Source: Thozetella sp. PMI_491
Lineage: Eukaryota; Ascomycota; Sordariomycetes; Chaetosphaeriales; Chaetosphaeriaceae
Direction of reading: 5' to 3'
NCBI GenBank assembly: GCA_021432635.1
Contig: MU270023.1
Coordinates: 496,001 to 560,000 of the forward strand
Length of the DNA: 64,000 nt
Positions 45,094-57,700 of the stretch are shown here, one piece after another. Positions within the stretch are counted from its first letter, which is position 1. Each line of letters starts with the position of its first letter. A program made the position numbers and the translations under genes. Under the pieces are notes generated by a model. It searched no databases. It worked only from the letters and a program-made list of their open reading frames with translations, and had not been told where the DNA came from.

Positions 45094-45224
45094 GACCACT
45101 GTGTGATTTGAACACACAACCTTCAGGATATTCCTAACTGGAATCTGACGCGCCTGTACTGAGTTAATGGGACATCCTCTGTCTGATGGTGGGGGCTGAC
45201 TGACTACCGTTGCGCCAAGCGGCC
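45094..45224 (-). pseudogene. tRNA-Trp(CCA)-like sequence with intron and D-arm insertion
   Basis: Read on the minus strand, the 5' end GGCCGCTTGGCGCAACGGTAG matches a eukaryotic tRNA-Trp acceptor and D arm (A box). The 3' part has an anticodon arm with CCA, then the T arm (AGGTTGTGTGTTCAAATCAC) and acceptor AGTGGTC, which pairs with the 5' GGCCGCT allowing G-U. Between anticodon and 3' stem is a short intron whose GGAAT pairs with ATTCC over the anticodon, as in spliced pre-tRNAs. However, about 50 nt is inserted in the D arm after GGTAG, where no tRNA intron is expected, so I call it a disrupted copy. A T9 run follows, a good Pol III terminator. Confidence 0.6.
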
Positions 45225-45400
45225 TGCGTTGAGGGGGAGGAGCCTATTTTGTGCTTATAAATACTCTACAATTGTCTATCATTATCATAAAGAAGCTTCT
45301 TCCTAAAGCCGATTGCATGCGATAATAGCCGACATTTTCCTCCTTGTCCTCACACTGTTTGTCCCAGCACATGTCCCAGCACAGTTCTTCTGGTCCCAGT

Positions 45401-45460
45401 ACACTTTTCCTTGTCCCAGCACACTTTTCCTTGTCACAGCACACTTTTCCTTGTCCCAGC
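45401..45460. repeat. 20 bp minisatellite, three units
   Basis: Three tandem copies of ACACTTTTCCTTGTCCCAGC with one mismatch (ACAGC for CCAGC in the second). They are flanked by degenerate partial units from 45361 to 45472 that keep the TGTCCCAGCA core. It has no coding function; the open minus-strand frame through it is a by-product of the repeat. Confidence 0.85.
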
Positions 45461-45472
45461 ATGCTTTTTGTC

Positions 45473-46415
45473 TAAGTAACTATTGGCAGTAAAGTATCTT
45501 AAAAAGAGCTGGCGAAAGTGTTGAAGGAAACAATTATAATTAACTGACTGTTAGTTCCAGTAGGGTCGCCTAGGGACTAGAGCTAGCGTGTTAAAATGTA
45601 AAAGGAGCGAGACATTCACCGCCTTTCTTACCACCAGATTAGGCGACATAACTTACTTAATTCAGCGTGTAACGCCACGTGTAGTGGGTGCAGTTATATA
45701 AGCTAGTTGGGGCACCACTTGGCCGCACCGTTGCGTTCAAGGCTTGATCTTTAGCCCCGTATGGCGTGGTGGTATGATGCACCATTACAAAAGCGCGTAA
45801 GGATACCTATATAAAATATCTGCTGGTGCTCCCTAGTGGAAGGAGAGCTGCAAGAGAGCATCCAGCAAGCATACATACGGTTGAACCTGGCAGAGGTCGG
45901 ACATTTTAAAGGACTGGCTGGGCAGGCACTTGGAGAGCTGCTGTGCCTTATATCCAGCGGGTGCCTCAACGTCCGGTCATCCTCGAAGCATCAAATTGGT
46001 AAACTGAAGCCTAAGACTTGAATTGAACCATTGTTTTTTTTTTATCTCCACCAAGTCTGAGATCCATGGTAACGTTGCCCTTCGTCAACGGATAGACATG
46101 TAAATCTGGCAGCAACAGAAGTGGCTGCAGGACTCCTGCGTCTTGGGTCTCTCACCCCTCTGGGCCGAGTGTTATGGAGTCTCGCTACAGCAATAGAATA
46201 CAATACGGAAGAGGCAAGGCGACTTTTTCAGCGTTATCGGCCGGGCTGATGGGTCCCTCCCGGTCGATGGCCCGTCCGGTGGAGCCAAGCGTCCCTACGG
46301 TAATAATCCCGATCGCCGATCGCCGGCGTCGGTCTTTCTCGACGACTGAGCCACCAAAAGTCACACTTCCTTCAGCCATCAAAGACGCTATTAATCGCTC
46401 GGAAAATCCACCAAA
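45473..46415. other. Spacer
   Basis: A/T-rich to 46.05 kb, then GC-richer upstream of the RidA gene. I see no gene. A nine-base T run lies near 46033. Confidence 0.45.
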
Positions 46416-47080
46416 ATGCCTTCCAAGGAGATCGTACTCACCAACAAGACCGTGGCGCCCCTCCCGCAGCTGAGCCAGGCGATCAAATACAATGGCATGG
46501 TGAGTGCCGATGGCGGGGTGCAATCGGTGGACCGGAGGCCGCTGACAAACCGCTCAGGTCTACTGCTCAGGAAGCCTGGGCATTGACACGGCGACCAAGA
46601 AGTTAGTTGAGGGCGGCGTCAAGGAGGAGGCGGTAAGTCCTATCCCTGCCCAAGAGGCCATGCTAGACCGTTCAGTAGACTAAGTCGAAGCCCCGCGGCT
46701 CCAGCGACAAGCGATTCGCAACCTTGCCGTAGTGCTCGAGGAGGCTGGTAGCAGCCTCGATAACATTGTCAAGGTCAATGTTTTCCTCACCGACATGAGC
46801 AACTTCGAGGCTTTCAACGAGGTGTATACCGAGTGCTTCAAGCATGTCCAGGCGAAGCCTGTGAGTTGCCTCTCCCATATGAACTTTTCGCTTTCCTCTC
46901 CCGTCCCTGTTTGTCCCAGATTCCACTCATCCTCGAACCCCTGCTTCTATTGGGATAATATGAAGGGAGCTAACGACTGGTTAGTGTAGGACCTGTGTGG
47001 CTGTCTACCAGCTGCCCCGGGGAAGCAAGGTCGAAATCGAGGCGACCGCCTTCGTGAGTCCTGTGGCGGCGAAACTATAG
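46416..47080 (+). CDS. RidA/YjgF/UK114-family deaminase
   Basis: Four exons: 46416-46499, 46558-46632, 46705-46860, 46985-47080, giving 136 residues, slightly longer than bacterial RidA. The start MPSKEIVLTN leads to LSQAIKYNGMVYCSGSLGID, the family's substrate-pocket strand. Later come RQAIRNLAVVLEEAGSSLDN, IVKVNVFLTDMSNFEAFNEVY and the catalytic Arg in CRTCVAVYQLP, with the closing VEIEATAFV. RidA proteins hydrolyse reactive enamine/imine intermediates released by pyridoxal-phosphate enzymes and protect them from damage. They act as trimers in cytosol or mitochondria; no presequence is visible here. The last acceptor was chosen (TTAG before TGTAGG) because it alone restores the conserved R-T-C segment. 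Confidence 0.9.
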
Positions 47081-47190
47081 TTCGAGCTTTACAAGGTCCT
47101 GAATAGAACATATTTCCACTCAAAAGAAACCGTTTCATTTAAGGTAGTTTTATCCACTTTACTCTCCCCCTCCTTACTCTGTGCTTTCCC

Positions 47191-50100
47191 TTATTCCTCA
47201 TCATCAGCATCAGAATCGCTGTCCTCATCTGTTTCCGCGTTCGCCGTGTTGCCATCCTGTGGCTGCTCCGCGCTCTCCTCCTTCTTAATACCCCAGATTT
47301 TCCAGACCCTCTCCAACCACACGTCTCCATCCACTTCCTCATATCCCTTCCACCCCGCTCCGTCATAGACTTGATCATGACCTTCAACCAACGGAACCTC
47401 CCCGCCGACCAAAACCCGCATGGCTTTCTTGTTCTTTAGGCCCTTCCGTCGCGGTACCTCATACATCGGATGGCCCCAAGCTGGAACCTTCAGCTGCTTG
47501 TGCGTCTTGCGACAGAGGTGAAAAGTCCCCATCTCATCGCGCTGAGGGTCGCGCATCTCTATCCAGTGCTTCTCGCAAAGCGTGAAACTGCATATTGTGC
47601 AGATGTACATGTCGTGATGGAATCCCCAGTCATCGTTGCATGCATCCCATTCAGCACGGCAGTAGCCTGGCGCGCCGTAAACCGGTCTATTGTATGTGCC
47701 AATCTGGTCGTTGGTGTCTTTGAACCATTTCGACAGTCGTATATACGGAAGCTTCCAGACTTCGTCACTGGAATTGTTTACTGCAGTTGTCAAGTCCTTC
47801 TTCCCGCCCGCTTTTTCGGCACTCGTTGAAGAACCCATCGCCGACGTCTTCGTAGTTTGTATGCTCTGCTCTAATGTCTCTTTAGTCGTCAGAGTGTTCT
47901 TGGTGGTGCCTTCGGTCGTGGCTGAGGCTCCAACTGTGCCGCTCTTTTCGCGAGCTAGTTCTTCTGCCATTTCGAGACAAATTTTTGAGGCTTCCGCTAG
48001 CCTCTCTCTTTGCTTTCTCTTGTCTGGGATTCTTTCCTCAGCTCTTCGTAGGACCTCCTTCCGAATCCTCCTGATTTCTCTCCGGAAACTTGATTTCTCC
48101 CAGCTCTGTGCATTATTCAGGACGCCTACTTTTGGTGTCTTGAGGAATTTCAAGTGCTCGGCCTCGCCCAGCCAGCAGAAAGCCGACATTGCATTGGCGA
48201 AATCACCGATGCAGAGCGAGGCCCAGGCCACCAGGCGATATCCAGCGAGATCGTTCGTCTCGTCCGAGTCCGTTAGAATGTTGAACGCGAGTTTGACACT
48301 ATCCCGCAGAACGCCGATAGCTTCCTCCTTCCGGCCTTGACTAGCAAAAAATGAGGAAAGAACACGCATCGGAGCTGGCGCGCCGATGTTCGCATCTCCT
48401 GGTTTGGAGTCGAGCTTCGTCAGCGATTCAATCCACTCCCTTTCGTTGGTGCCTCGATTGGCTAGCTGGGCCTCATAATGAAAAGCAAGAGCGTTGGTGC
48501 AGTTCGCGTATCCACCTCTCTGCGCGTCGAGACCACTGGTCTGAACATCCTCCCAGGTCTTGACCGCGCCCGGTACTACTCCCTCGGTTAGGTCTGGGCG
48601 ATGATATGCGACGCTCCCAAGGAAATAGCCACAATTATGTCGGGCCCTCTTAGCCATCCTCTCGCGGTATTCATGTGACTGGGTTGGAGTCTCAGGCACA
48701 AATCCATCCCGTCCTGACCCAAGAGATGTTGTTGTCCAAATCTTTTTAAGACCCATAAGGAAAGCCTGACGCTGATCCGTACTGCCGGTGACGCTAAGAA
48801 ACATCTGGTTGAGAATAGATAGTGCACCAAGTTTCCAACTTATGCAGCGGAGGATAGCAACTAGGACGGTATCGCTGTCAGCTTTGGCTTTGTCTTCGCA
48901 TAATTTACGTGTCAACCTGTTGAGCTCGTTGTTATTTTTGCCATGTTTGGAAATGGCTAATGTGTAAATGAGGCGAAACCAAACTTCTACATTCGTTGGG
49001 TCGTTGTCAACCATCTCATTCAGTATGTCTGTCGCCTGACCGACCGTCTCGGGCCTCTCCCTGAGAAAGATGGCCAGCGAGAGCCTGGAGGAACTCTTTT
49101 CTTTTTCAGGGCATATTTTTACCACCAATTTGGCGTGCTCCACGGCCTCTTCAATCTCCTTCTCCCACCAGTGAGTATTTGCCAGGGTCCGGTGGACCGT
49201 CCAGCTAGGATTAGGCTTCTTGAGGGCTCTGTTGAGAATGTCGACGGCATCATGGTGTCGTAGCGTGAGATAGCCCACTGATTGTCCAAGTCTCTCGTAC
49301 CACAAGGAGTCTAGATCAGCGTCCTTTAGTTCGAGGACCACCTCTTGATACCATTTCGCGACCTCCTCGACTTTGGCTTCATCATCCTTGGTGTCTTTGA
49401 AGGCACTCGAGTTTGCCAATTTGGAGTTCTAAACAGTTAGCAGGCAGGCCCCTCGCGCATGTTCCCCTACGAAAGGCATAACAAGTATCAAGAACTAACC
49501 ATTATATAGAACTCTCGAGCCCAATTCCAGGACTCATAAACTCCCCAGTCATTGCTCCTCAGCCAGCGCTCGCCTATTTTCTTGACCCAAACTCCCAGAA
49601 AGCCAGGAAAAGGTTGTGACTTGGATGTGACGGTGGCGAGCCAGCTGCGGTTGAATTGGCGAACCATATCGTCGTTGATCCACTTGCGAAGGTTTTCCAG
49701 CTCACTCTGAGTCCAGTGGAAAGATCTGAATGTGTCCGCATGGACCTCTAGGGTTTGGCCATCGTCAAACACTTCTCTTAGGCCACGAATTATGTCTCTT
49801 TTCTCAATGTCGGTTAGCTTGTTAGGTTGGTCACGGCCAGCTTCGCCATCGCGGCGAGAAGTCAAGGGGGATGTTTTGGCGGGCGACTTCTTCCCGGTGT
49901 CGCCTGCGGAGGTCTCAGAGGCGGATTCGCTCCCACTCTTCGCCTGTTTCCCATTTGTGTTTGTCCTACCCTTGCCATCACCGATCTCGTCGCTGCTTCC
50001 ATCATGGTTCTTTTCGGCAGCCTCCTCCAGGCATCGCGCAAGGTGATACGGCAAGTGCTTGACAATGTACGTCCCAATAGGTTTGGTGTGCTCCTGGCTA

Positions 50101-52589
50101 CCGGACTCCAGATAGTGGAAGGCGTGGCGTATTACGGTCAGGTATGCATCCACCGCATTGGCGCCAATACTGGGCTTTCGGAGCTGTCCGATAGTCCCGG
50201 ATGCACCCGGTTCGAAGGTGAATTTTTCTCGGATTCCCTTAGTTGCAAGATCCCATAGAAAGTGCTGCGTGGTCTCGATATCAACGTTCTTGATCGTGAT
50301 CGTCGCCGTTATCATTCGCGTATCAGCTTCTTCTGCTTGTTTCATTATTCGAACTGGCCGCTGCATCACATCGGCAATCCCTTCCCGCACTGTGACAGAC
50401 TTCGACTGCTCATCAATGACAAAGATACCTGTGTATCTTTCCTGGATGCGATATTGAAGCGATGTCAGGGGCTGGTCAGGAGAGTAGAGATACAGTGCTG
50501 CCTCTAGCTGCTCTAGCGTGAAGGGTTTCGCACCGTACAGGACCCATCGGAGGAGCTCGTTCAGCTCGTTAATGTCATCCCGGTCGAGTCGTTGCCGCAG
50601 GGTTGAGATCAGATCTTCGTGGAGATTGGATGGCTGTAAGTCGTCCAGGACATTGCGCAAATCTTCCAGCTGAGCTCGTTTGTCCTTGACTGTGAGTTCG
50701 ATCCTCTCCAAGCAGGAAACAAGCATGGGGTATTGGCCTTGGACCAGGCCAGGGAGATCTTTGAGCAGCATTTCTCTTGCTTTGTGAGCAAGCGAGCCTG
50801 GCTTAGGGTTCGGGAAAAGCCGACGCTGGCCCAGCCCGATATTGATGCAGGTTTGTATATCCTCGGCGTTGGAAGCAACCATGTCAATGATTACGGCCTT
50901 GGAGCTGCTATGGGATTTGTCCAAATAATCCTTAAAAGTCTCTTCTGTCCCGCTCACAATGACTTTGACCATTGATTGGGGAGTAGGTGAAGGTTCCAGG
51001 GCAAAGATCTGCTGCAGGAGCGCGTTTGCGGCTTCTTCGTCCCTCTCCATGAGTGACTCGATTCCATCAAACACCAAGAAGTACGTTGCGCCGGTTTTAG
51101 GAGAGCCCAGCCTAAGCTCCTTGTTCCAGAGCCTTGACACCTTTGCTTTCATTCCCTGTGAACGGCCGTCATCCTCGGGCTTGGCTTGATCTGCATCGTT
51201 GAGAGACTCGGCAAGTGCCCGGGCCACAGTGTCGTCTTGTTCACAAATCTGAAGGGCCATCTGTTTCAAGGCAGTCAGGACCGGCGTTGGGTCTTCTTGT
51301 ACTTTCTTGACGGAGGTTGGGAAGAAGTGGTAGGCCACGGAGGTCTGCTGACTTAGTGTCGCCGAGACCTTCAGATCCTTGACGATTCTGGCAACTGCAG
51401 TCGTCTTACCCGATTGTGGAGTTCCTGTGATGACTAGAGGCTGAACAGTAGATCCAGTCTCGCCGCGCCAGGTGATGTATTTGTCGCTTTTCATGAGCCA
51501 CTCTAGAGTGCCGTCAAGCGCTTTGGAGAGTGCGTTGACATCGCGAGCATTGCTTTCGTCGATCTTACCGTCTGAATTGTCCAAATTGAGCTGTGTTCTG
51601 ATCCTCTGTAGCCTGTTTTCCTGGTCGTCGATCATCTTCTTCTTTTTCGAGCTCTCTTCGAACTGCTCTTGTATATTCTTGACCCCTTCCGAGGTCTCGC
51701 GTGTTGATTCTACCATCCGACTTGTATCAGCTTTCATATTGACCACTGCATTGTATGTTTTATTCCCAGAAACATAGATCAAGGACTGCTCGATCTTGCT
51801 GAAGTCTTGGGCAATGCGCTCGAAATCAGCTACGGCGGCCTTTAAACCGCTGTCGTTCCCTGCCACGATATTCTTTACGTGGGCTTTGAACTTGCTCATT
51901 TTGGCGGCATGTTGAAGGCTGATGGCGTGCGCGCAGACTTTAATGAAGCCCACCATGAGATTGTGCAGGTGCCTCGCTAAGTATTTGGATATCTTCTCTA
52001 CCTTGCCATAGATCTGGATCTGGTCGAGTGCCGCCACGACCTTTGAGAAGGTGTCGTCGATGGACGCATTAAACTCTTTGATCTTCTCAGGTATGTCTAG
52101 GAGCATGACCAGAGCATTGCAGCACACGTCTACCGCTGGCTGGGAGGGCCCAGGGATTGTCTGCAGAATCGATTAGCTCCCTGTCCATACTCCCTTCTTC
52201 TTTCCGGGATGAGCCGTTGAGCATACATAAGGTGCGATTTTCTTGGTGACACCAATGAAAAGCTTTGCACAGGTTATCAGCTTTTCGCTAATCTTGTTGG
52301 CTTTATGCCACCCATCGACATCTTTCTTTGCCTCTGGAGACTCAAACTCTTCCTTTTGGCGAGCTTCGATTTCTCTCGACACTTCGTCGAACGCGACATG
52401 TCGACCTTGGCCTAACTTTCTGCCGGTTATATGCTCAAACTCAGTTTGAGCGTCCACCCACATCTTCGAAATTTCGGCCTGGGTCACGTCGTCCACATCG
52501 TCGTCCACATCATCCACACTCATCTTCGCATCAACTATGGCAGCACCGTCCCCAGTGTCCGTCCGTAGAGCGTGCTTGGTACCCGGCAT
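47191..52589 (-). CDS. NLR-like STAND protein: Goodbye - P-loop NTPase - TPR - Cys-rich C-terminus
   Basis: Three exons, 52227-52589, 49500-52160 and 47191-49428, join in phase 0 to one frame of 1,753 residues; what look like three genes are one. Residues about 30-260 resemble the fungal STAND N-terminal Goodbye domain (SKMWVDAQTEFEHITGRKL, a long helical bundle). A P-loop lies near residue 367 (ITGTPQSGKTTAVARIV), and a Walker-B-like YFLVFDGIESL near 481. A winged-helix-like region follows (ELNELLRWVLYGAKPFTLEQ), then helical repeats of TPR type from about residue 1020 (HHDAVDILNRAL, IEEAVEHAKLVV). Near 1600-1660 sits a Cys/His-rich, ZZ-finger-like module (CNDDWGFHHDMYICTICSF). The tail is very acidic. 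Fungal proteins of this type act in non-self recognition or programmed cell death; the trigger here is unknown. Confidence 0.85.
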
Positions 52590-53773
52590 TTCGATCCTCC
52601 AGTTGATTTCGACTCTCAGCTACTATGTGCAGTAAACAGCTCTTAGAGAAAGCTGGAAGAAGGATCGGGGGATATCTGAGATGAGAGAAGGGAGAGAGAC
52701 ACTCTATACATAGTAGGCATTCACAGCCTCGTCGGCCAATTGCCCCTCCCTGGTCTATCGGTCCATCATCAAGCCCACTTTTCGTCAGCCGCACGAGGGG
52801 AAGAGACCGGGGGTTAAATCCTAGAATGTAGGCCTACAGTACAATCGTAAACACACTTGTCAGATGATGCAAGCAGAAGGGGTGGGGGCGGTTTTTTCCC
52901 TGTTGGAAATCAGCCCAGCTAGAGTAGGACGGGAAATTACGCCCTAGCTAGTTATCCATAATTCAACATTGAATTTTTAGATACGGGACAGGATAACCCC
53001 CCCTCTTATCTTTTCCGGTAGTTAGCTGGCGCTATGTTCAGCCACAACAGTCAATCCCCAACCGTAGTTTCACGATCAGAACGCCGACCATTCCCGCAGA
53101 CTCACGACACACCAACGTAAGGTATATAAATGGTTGGCTCGTAGAATTGAATTAGATTATAACTCGTACAACAGCTAAGCTAGCTCGTCGAAAGCTAGCT
53201 CGCCAAGGAGCTCGCCGAGCAATTAGCTTGCCGATTAACTGACTGAACAGCTGGCTCGCTGGGTAACTGACTCGCGCGGACAGTTTGCGCAAATGACTCG
53301 TAGGCAGGCTGAATAGTTAGAGAGTTGAGCAACTGGCTCTTTTCTTCTTGGTGGTCGCGATACGGTGTTGTGACAAAGATTCGTGGTGGCGTGACAAGGG
53401 AAGCTCGCCAACCTAGGCATGCTGGCAAGCCCGAGCCATAGGATTAGTACGCGTAGAACATCTATATGTTTCAACCTAGCTACACAAAGCTACTGATATT
53501 CACAGGAGTTTTATAGCTATCGCCGTTTATGGATTGTTTTTAATTTAGATTAGCTGGCGGTTAAGAAACCAGATTTTATTTCTGAGAGGAATACGTGCTC
53601 GAGGTATACGTAGTTATGACCCTTTTAGAGAAAGAAGAGAGGAAGAAAGGACCTAAGAATACAAATAGCTGACGTGAGGGTGATGCTAGCTCTCTAAGGG
53701 TACAAAGTGAACGACTGAGAAGCGTCTTGTACTCCCCAATAGAGACGCATTGAAAGTCTGCACTTCCCTTCCT
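52590..53773. other. Spacer with degenerate CTAGCTCG-like repeats
   Basis: No gene is seen. From about 53170 to 53345 the sequence is a loose series of short, related words (GCTAGCTCG, GAGCTCGCC, TTAGCTTGCC, GGCTCGCTGGG, GACTCG), suggesting a decayed low-complexity repeat. The remainder is A/T-rich. Confidence 0.4.
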
Positions 53774-54751
53774 CTAGCACAGCCTCGACCTTTTGCATGG
53801 GGGATCTTTCGGAGGGGGGTCATTATCCGGGCCGTTGTTGCTGAAGGTGCTGAGGAGAGTTACTAACTCCCCACGAGGCATTGCCACCCCATCTTTCCCA
53901 TAGATTGGATCTTGCTGGTCCATTGGTAGCGGTTCTCGGTTCTCGCAGTTGGTGCGCACAAATATGACATCTCCATCTACAGTTCCATCTGGGTTCTTTT
54001 TCGAATCAACAGAGCAGAAATTTTGTATGTGGTTTTCTGGATCTCCACACCACCAAAAGAAATCACCCACATGATTCAATGTAGAGACAGACATCGTGCC
54101 GCTATAGATAGCGTTAGAATTCCGACCTGAGTGAGTCCTAGGCAGAGTAGCTTTGAGTTCTTACCAAACCTCCCGGCCGACAGGAACGAAGGTGAAGTAT
54201 CCGCACTCCCCTCTCTCAAGCTTGATCTGATACGCCTTTGCTGTCGACTGAGCCTTAGCTTGCGACCATGTGCCGGTAACTCCGATCTTGAATGCCTCGA
54301 GGAATTTAAGGTTTAATTGACCTTGATAGGTGACAGTCACTTGCTGGGTCATGGTTAATGTACAGGTAAACGGTCCGTGGCAATAAGAATTGTCATATGG
54401 ATTTTCCATCGTATAATAGAAATTTGTGCCTAGATCATGTTAGGGAATAGTCTTTAAATGAAGGGTTAAATACCAGTGGCACGTACGAACTTGGCAGAAC
54501 GAGAGACAATCATTCTTAATTACATTGTACGCCTCGCATGTTGGTACTTTACGGTCCGGAAGGAAGTGGCGTTTAGCCGGGCAATCTGATTCCCTGTACT
54601 CATGATAAAGTATTGGCCTAGCCTGTTCGCTGTCGCATGGGTCGCGTTTGGAAAGCATTGGGACAAGACTAGCAGTCTCATTTTCGGAAAGCGGAACAGC
54701 AAAAATCGAGCGCAGGAATATTGCCAAGAGGGCCAAATATTGGAAGAGCAT
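53774..54751 (-). CDS. Secreted cysteine-rich protein, unknown family
   Basis: Three exons: 54487-54751, 54165-54429, 53774-54101, giving 285 residues. A clear signal peptide (MLFQYLALLAIFLRSIFAVP) is followed by a short, acidic propeptide-like stretch ending LSKRDPC, a possible Kex2-type KR site. About a dozen cysteines are spread through the mature part. The third exon's splice junction itself completes one cysteine codon (REVCGTM). A central segment (TMTQQVTVTYQGQLNLKFLE) is predicted beta-rich. The C-terminus is Pro/Lys/Arg-rich and ends in Cys. I do not recognise a family. Size, secretion signal and paired cysteines are those of an extracellular, effector-like or wall protein. It sits in the accessory region beside the NLR gene. 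Confidence 0.7.
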
Positions 54752-57700
54752 TTCGTTATGGGTTTACAATGTTTGAATCTGCTGAGGAAACAGTGATTTT
54801 AAAGAGATGGACTGAGAGGAAAGGGGGAACATAGGCACGATAATGAAGAGTGAGATAACTTGCCTGCCTGAAGAAGAGGTATTTATGCTCTACCATCTCC
54901 CTGATCCCCAGTTCGTTCTGGTCGAAGAGTCGAGCGGAATTTTCCAACAGTCTCTCTCGTTTCAATGCGAGATCCTGTCCATACTAAGCAACCTCACCAA
55001 CAGTCCTGATATGCCATCTCGATTGGGCCAGGACTGCCAACAATATCGACAAAAGTGCTCCAAATGACGGTTGGTAAAATGCAATCTCTAGGATACTTAG
55101 ACATGACACGTTATAGCAGTGATTCCACCAGCTTCAGCCTGGCATGGTGTTTCTATCCGACGCTTGGCAGGTGAGAGCGTCCAATCATCCCGACTTCGCA
55201 TACTCCGTTGGAAGGCTGAGCTCAGCCCTCACTATGTTGGCTCGGGTCTTCGACCCCGTCACGAGGCTCTGCTTTGCTTCAATAACACATTCGAGTGTGT
55301 AGAGGACTGTGTAGGATTCGTGTTGGTTACAGCCCTTGCTTTCTTTAGTCCTGCTGTAGGGGCTAATAACTAGGCACATCGGGTATTCGGTATATCATGA
55401 CGGTATACTTGGTGTGTGCTTTCAGTTAGGTAACCTGCCAATGTAACGTTCAGCGGTCAAAATTCTGGGCGACAGACTACCAAGCCAACTTTGATGTAAA
55501 TAGATAGTAGGTCGTAAAATGTGAGGCAAGTGGTAGGAGGCGAACACAGTGGCGGAAGCCACTAGGATGTAGTATCCATATCCTTGTACCGTCATCGGGA
55601 AGGATCGTTCATGTCTTGCTCTAACGGTCCAACTGTTGGCCTGTTTGAAGAGCCCTAAGCGAGCGCAGGGGGCGGTGCAGCATATCGTAGCAATCGAATC
55701 AACTTTTAGCCTTTGCCACCTAGGTAACAACGACTAACGCCAAGACTGGTTGGCAATTCCATTATACACTAGTAAACCCTAAAGTAACATCCTGCACGCC
55801 GCGCACAGTACCAACTGCGGTGGTGATATAGGAGTAAACGAGAACGAAGCTTCCACCAAACACCGCACTAGAGGGGCCTTACGAAAGCTCCACAAGCAGA
55901 CTAAATGAGAGACGCTGCCTGTAATCCTGAACTGATGTACAAATCAACTTACGTGATTCTTCGACATATGTTAGGTACCCATTTAGCTCGCACGGATCTG
56001 GCGTCATCTGAACGCGTTGCATATTACATCACAGAATATAGCTTAGCTGTTAGATACCTAGGGGCTCCGAGTTTCCTTTATACGGGGAGGAACATTGTGT
56101 TTTGCTATGTTCTTCGATCCTACAACCCCTGCCTCCTTGCCGTTCAACCAACAAGACATCCCTTGCGCGAATCGCACCTCATGGCCAATTTACGAAGTGG
56201 ATAAAAATAGAAACTCGAACATTAAAGCACACCAACACACCAATTATCCACGTAATTCGCCCTTTACCGCCAACAAACGATAAATATAGAATTTCAGGAT
56301 TTCAATAATTAAAGCCAACAACTTGGGCGCGAAACCAACTATCAAGGCGGTATATAAGAATGACTGCCCGCCGGTAGCCACACAGGGCTGCCCAGATGGA
56401 TTCGCGAGCTTCGCTCGCATACCTACTCTTCTACCCATCGATCTGCAATCGCTACAGGGAGTACCGAAAAGTAACTAACTTGGAAAAAATATTCATCACG
56501 ATCCTGTAAGTCTAAACAGTCTTTCGCGTTGCCGCGCTAAGAAAGCATGTTTGCTGAGTGCTCATAGCTGATGGCCGACGACATCACTGTAGGTCTGATC
56601 AAGCGTTTCTTTTTGAATCTATATACTGAATGATGTAGAACCCGGCTACTTATGGGACAATGCATACGGACTCTGGGGATAGCACTTGGCTCCGAACCCA
56701 GATTGCCGATGACGATTCTGATCCAGGCCGTTATAGGGATCGAGGACTAGCCTATAATCTGTGCGGCTTCTTTCTGTTTATGGGTATATTTTACTATATC
56801 TATGTCAACTATGTTCCGAAACCCCTGGATCGGCCGGGATAAAGTGGGATATTAGGGAGGGAGTCAAGGCTATTGATGCCGTTATTGATGACAGCATTTC
56901 CTTCACAGCCCTTCTTCAAGACGCTAAAAGTTGCGGACCTAATCATAGTTACCCTAGGCTAGGGTAAGACCTCTGCACTACAAGTGAATCTTTCCTGCAG
57001 ATGCCGGCACTTATCAACTGGGTGGCATAACTAGTAAGAGAACCTCAGAAAGGTTTACATAGCATGTCCCAGGGTTATAGTATATACAATTCCAAGATAT
57101 CTTTAGCTGAACTTATAAGTCGATCACCTAGAAATATACAGCAGGATCAGAGCCCGCCATCACTCATATCATTCGATAACACTTTCGGCATTCACTAATC
57201 CTCCTTTAAATAGCTTAGAATATTGTATACTAGGTAAAGGCTCACTGTTTGATCTTTAAATATTCATCTGAGATGTAACTTCTAGCTTTGACCCAAGTTT
57301 AGCAAGTATGCTAGTAACGCTATTCCAGAAACTATGATTTCTCCCGCAGTAGAGATTCTATATGTGAAGGTGAGGTGTTAATCTCTCGATGGGAGAAATG
57401 GGCGCTACAGGTATCTCACGCTTGACTTGGGCCTTGTCCACCATCTGACCCCTGCCTGGAGCCATCCTTTATTGAGGTTGGGTTGGACAAGACGCTCCGG
57501 GCGACCCAACACTAAACCCCACCCACAGCCCCGCAGCCAGCCGAAGGCTTGTACAGTACAGTACTTGGTCCAGTAGGTACCGTGCCAAGGTACCTTGAAC
57601 AGGAGCTGGTCATCACACCATTAGGTAGTACCTGAGCCGGCCTGTACCTGATCAGGGGCATTCAATAGGGGCAGGTTATAAAAGATGCGTCTCTCTCCTC

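Noticed and set aside
47690..48340. 216-codon plus-strand frame opposite the NLR
   Set aside because: Antisense shadow of the NLR exon; it shares its codon periodicity and lacks its own signals.
55700..57400. A/T-rich tract as a transposon relic
   Set aside because: No terminal repeats, no transposase or reverse-transcriptase motif in any frame; only composition suggests mutation of a repeat.
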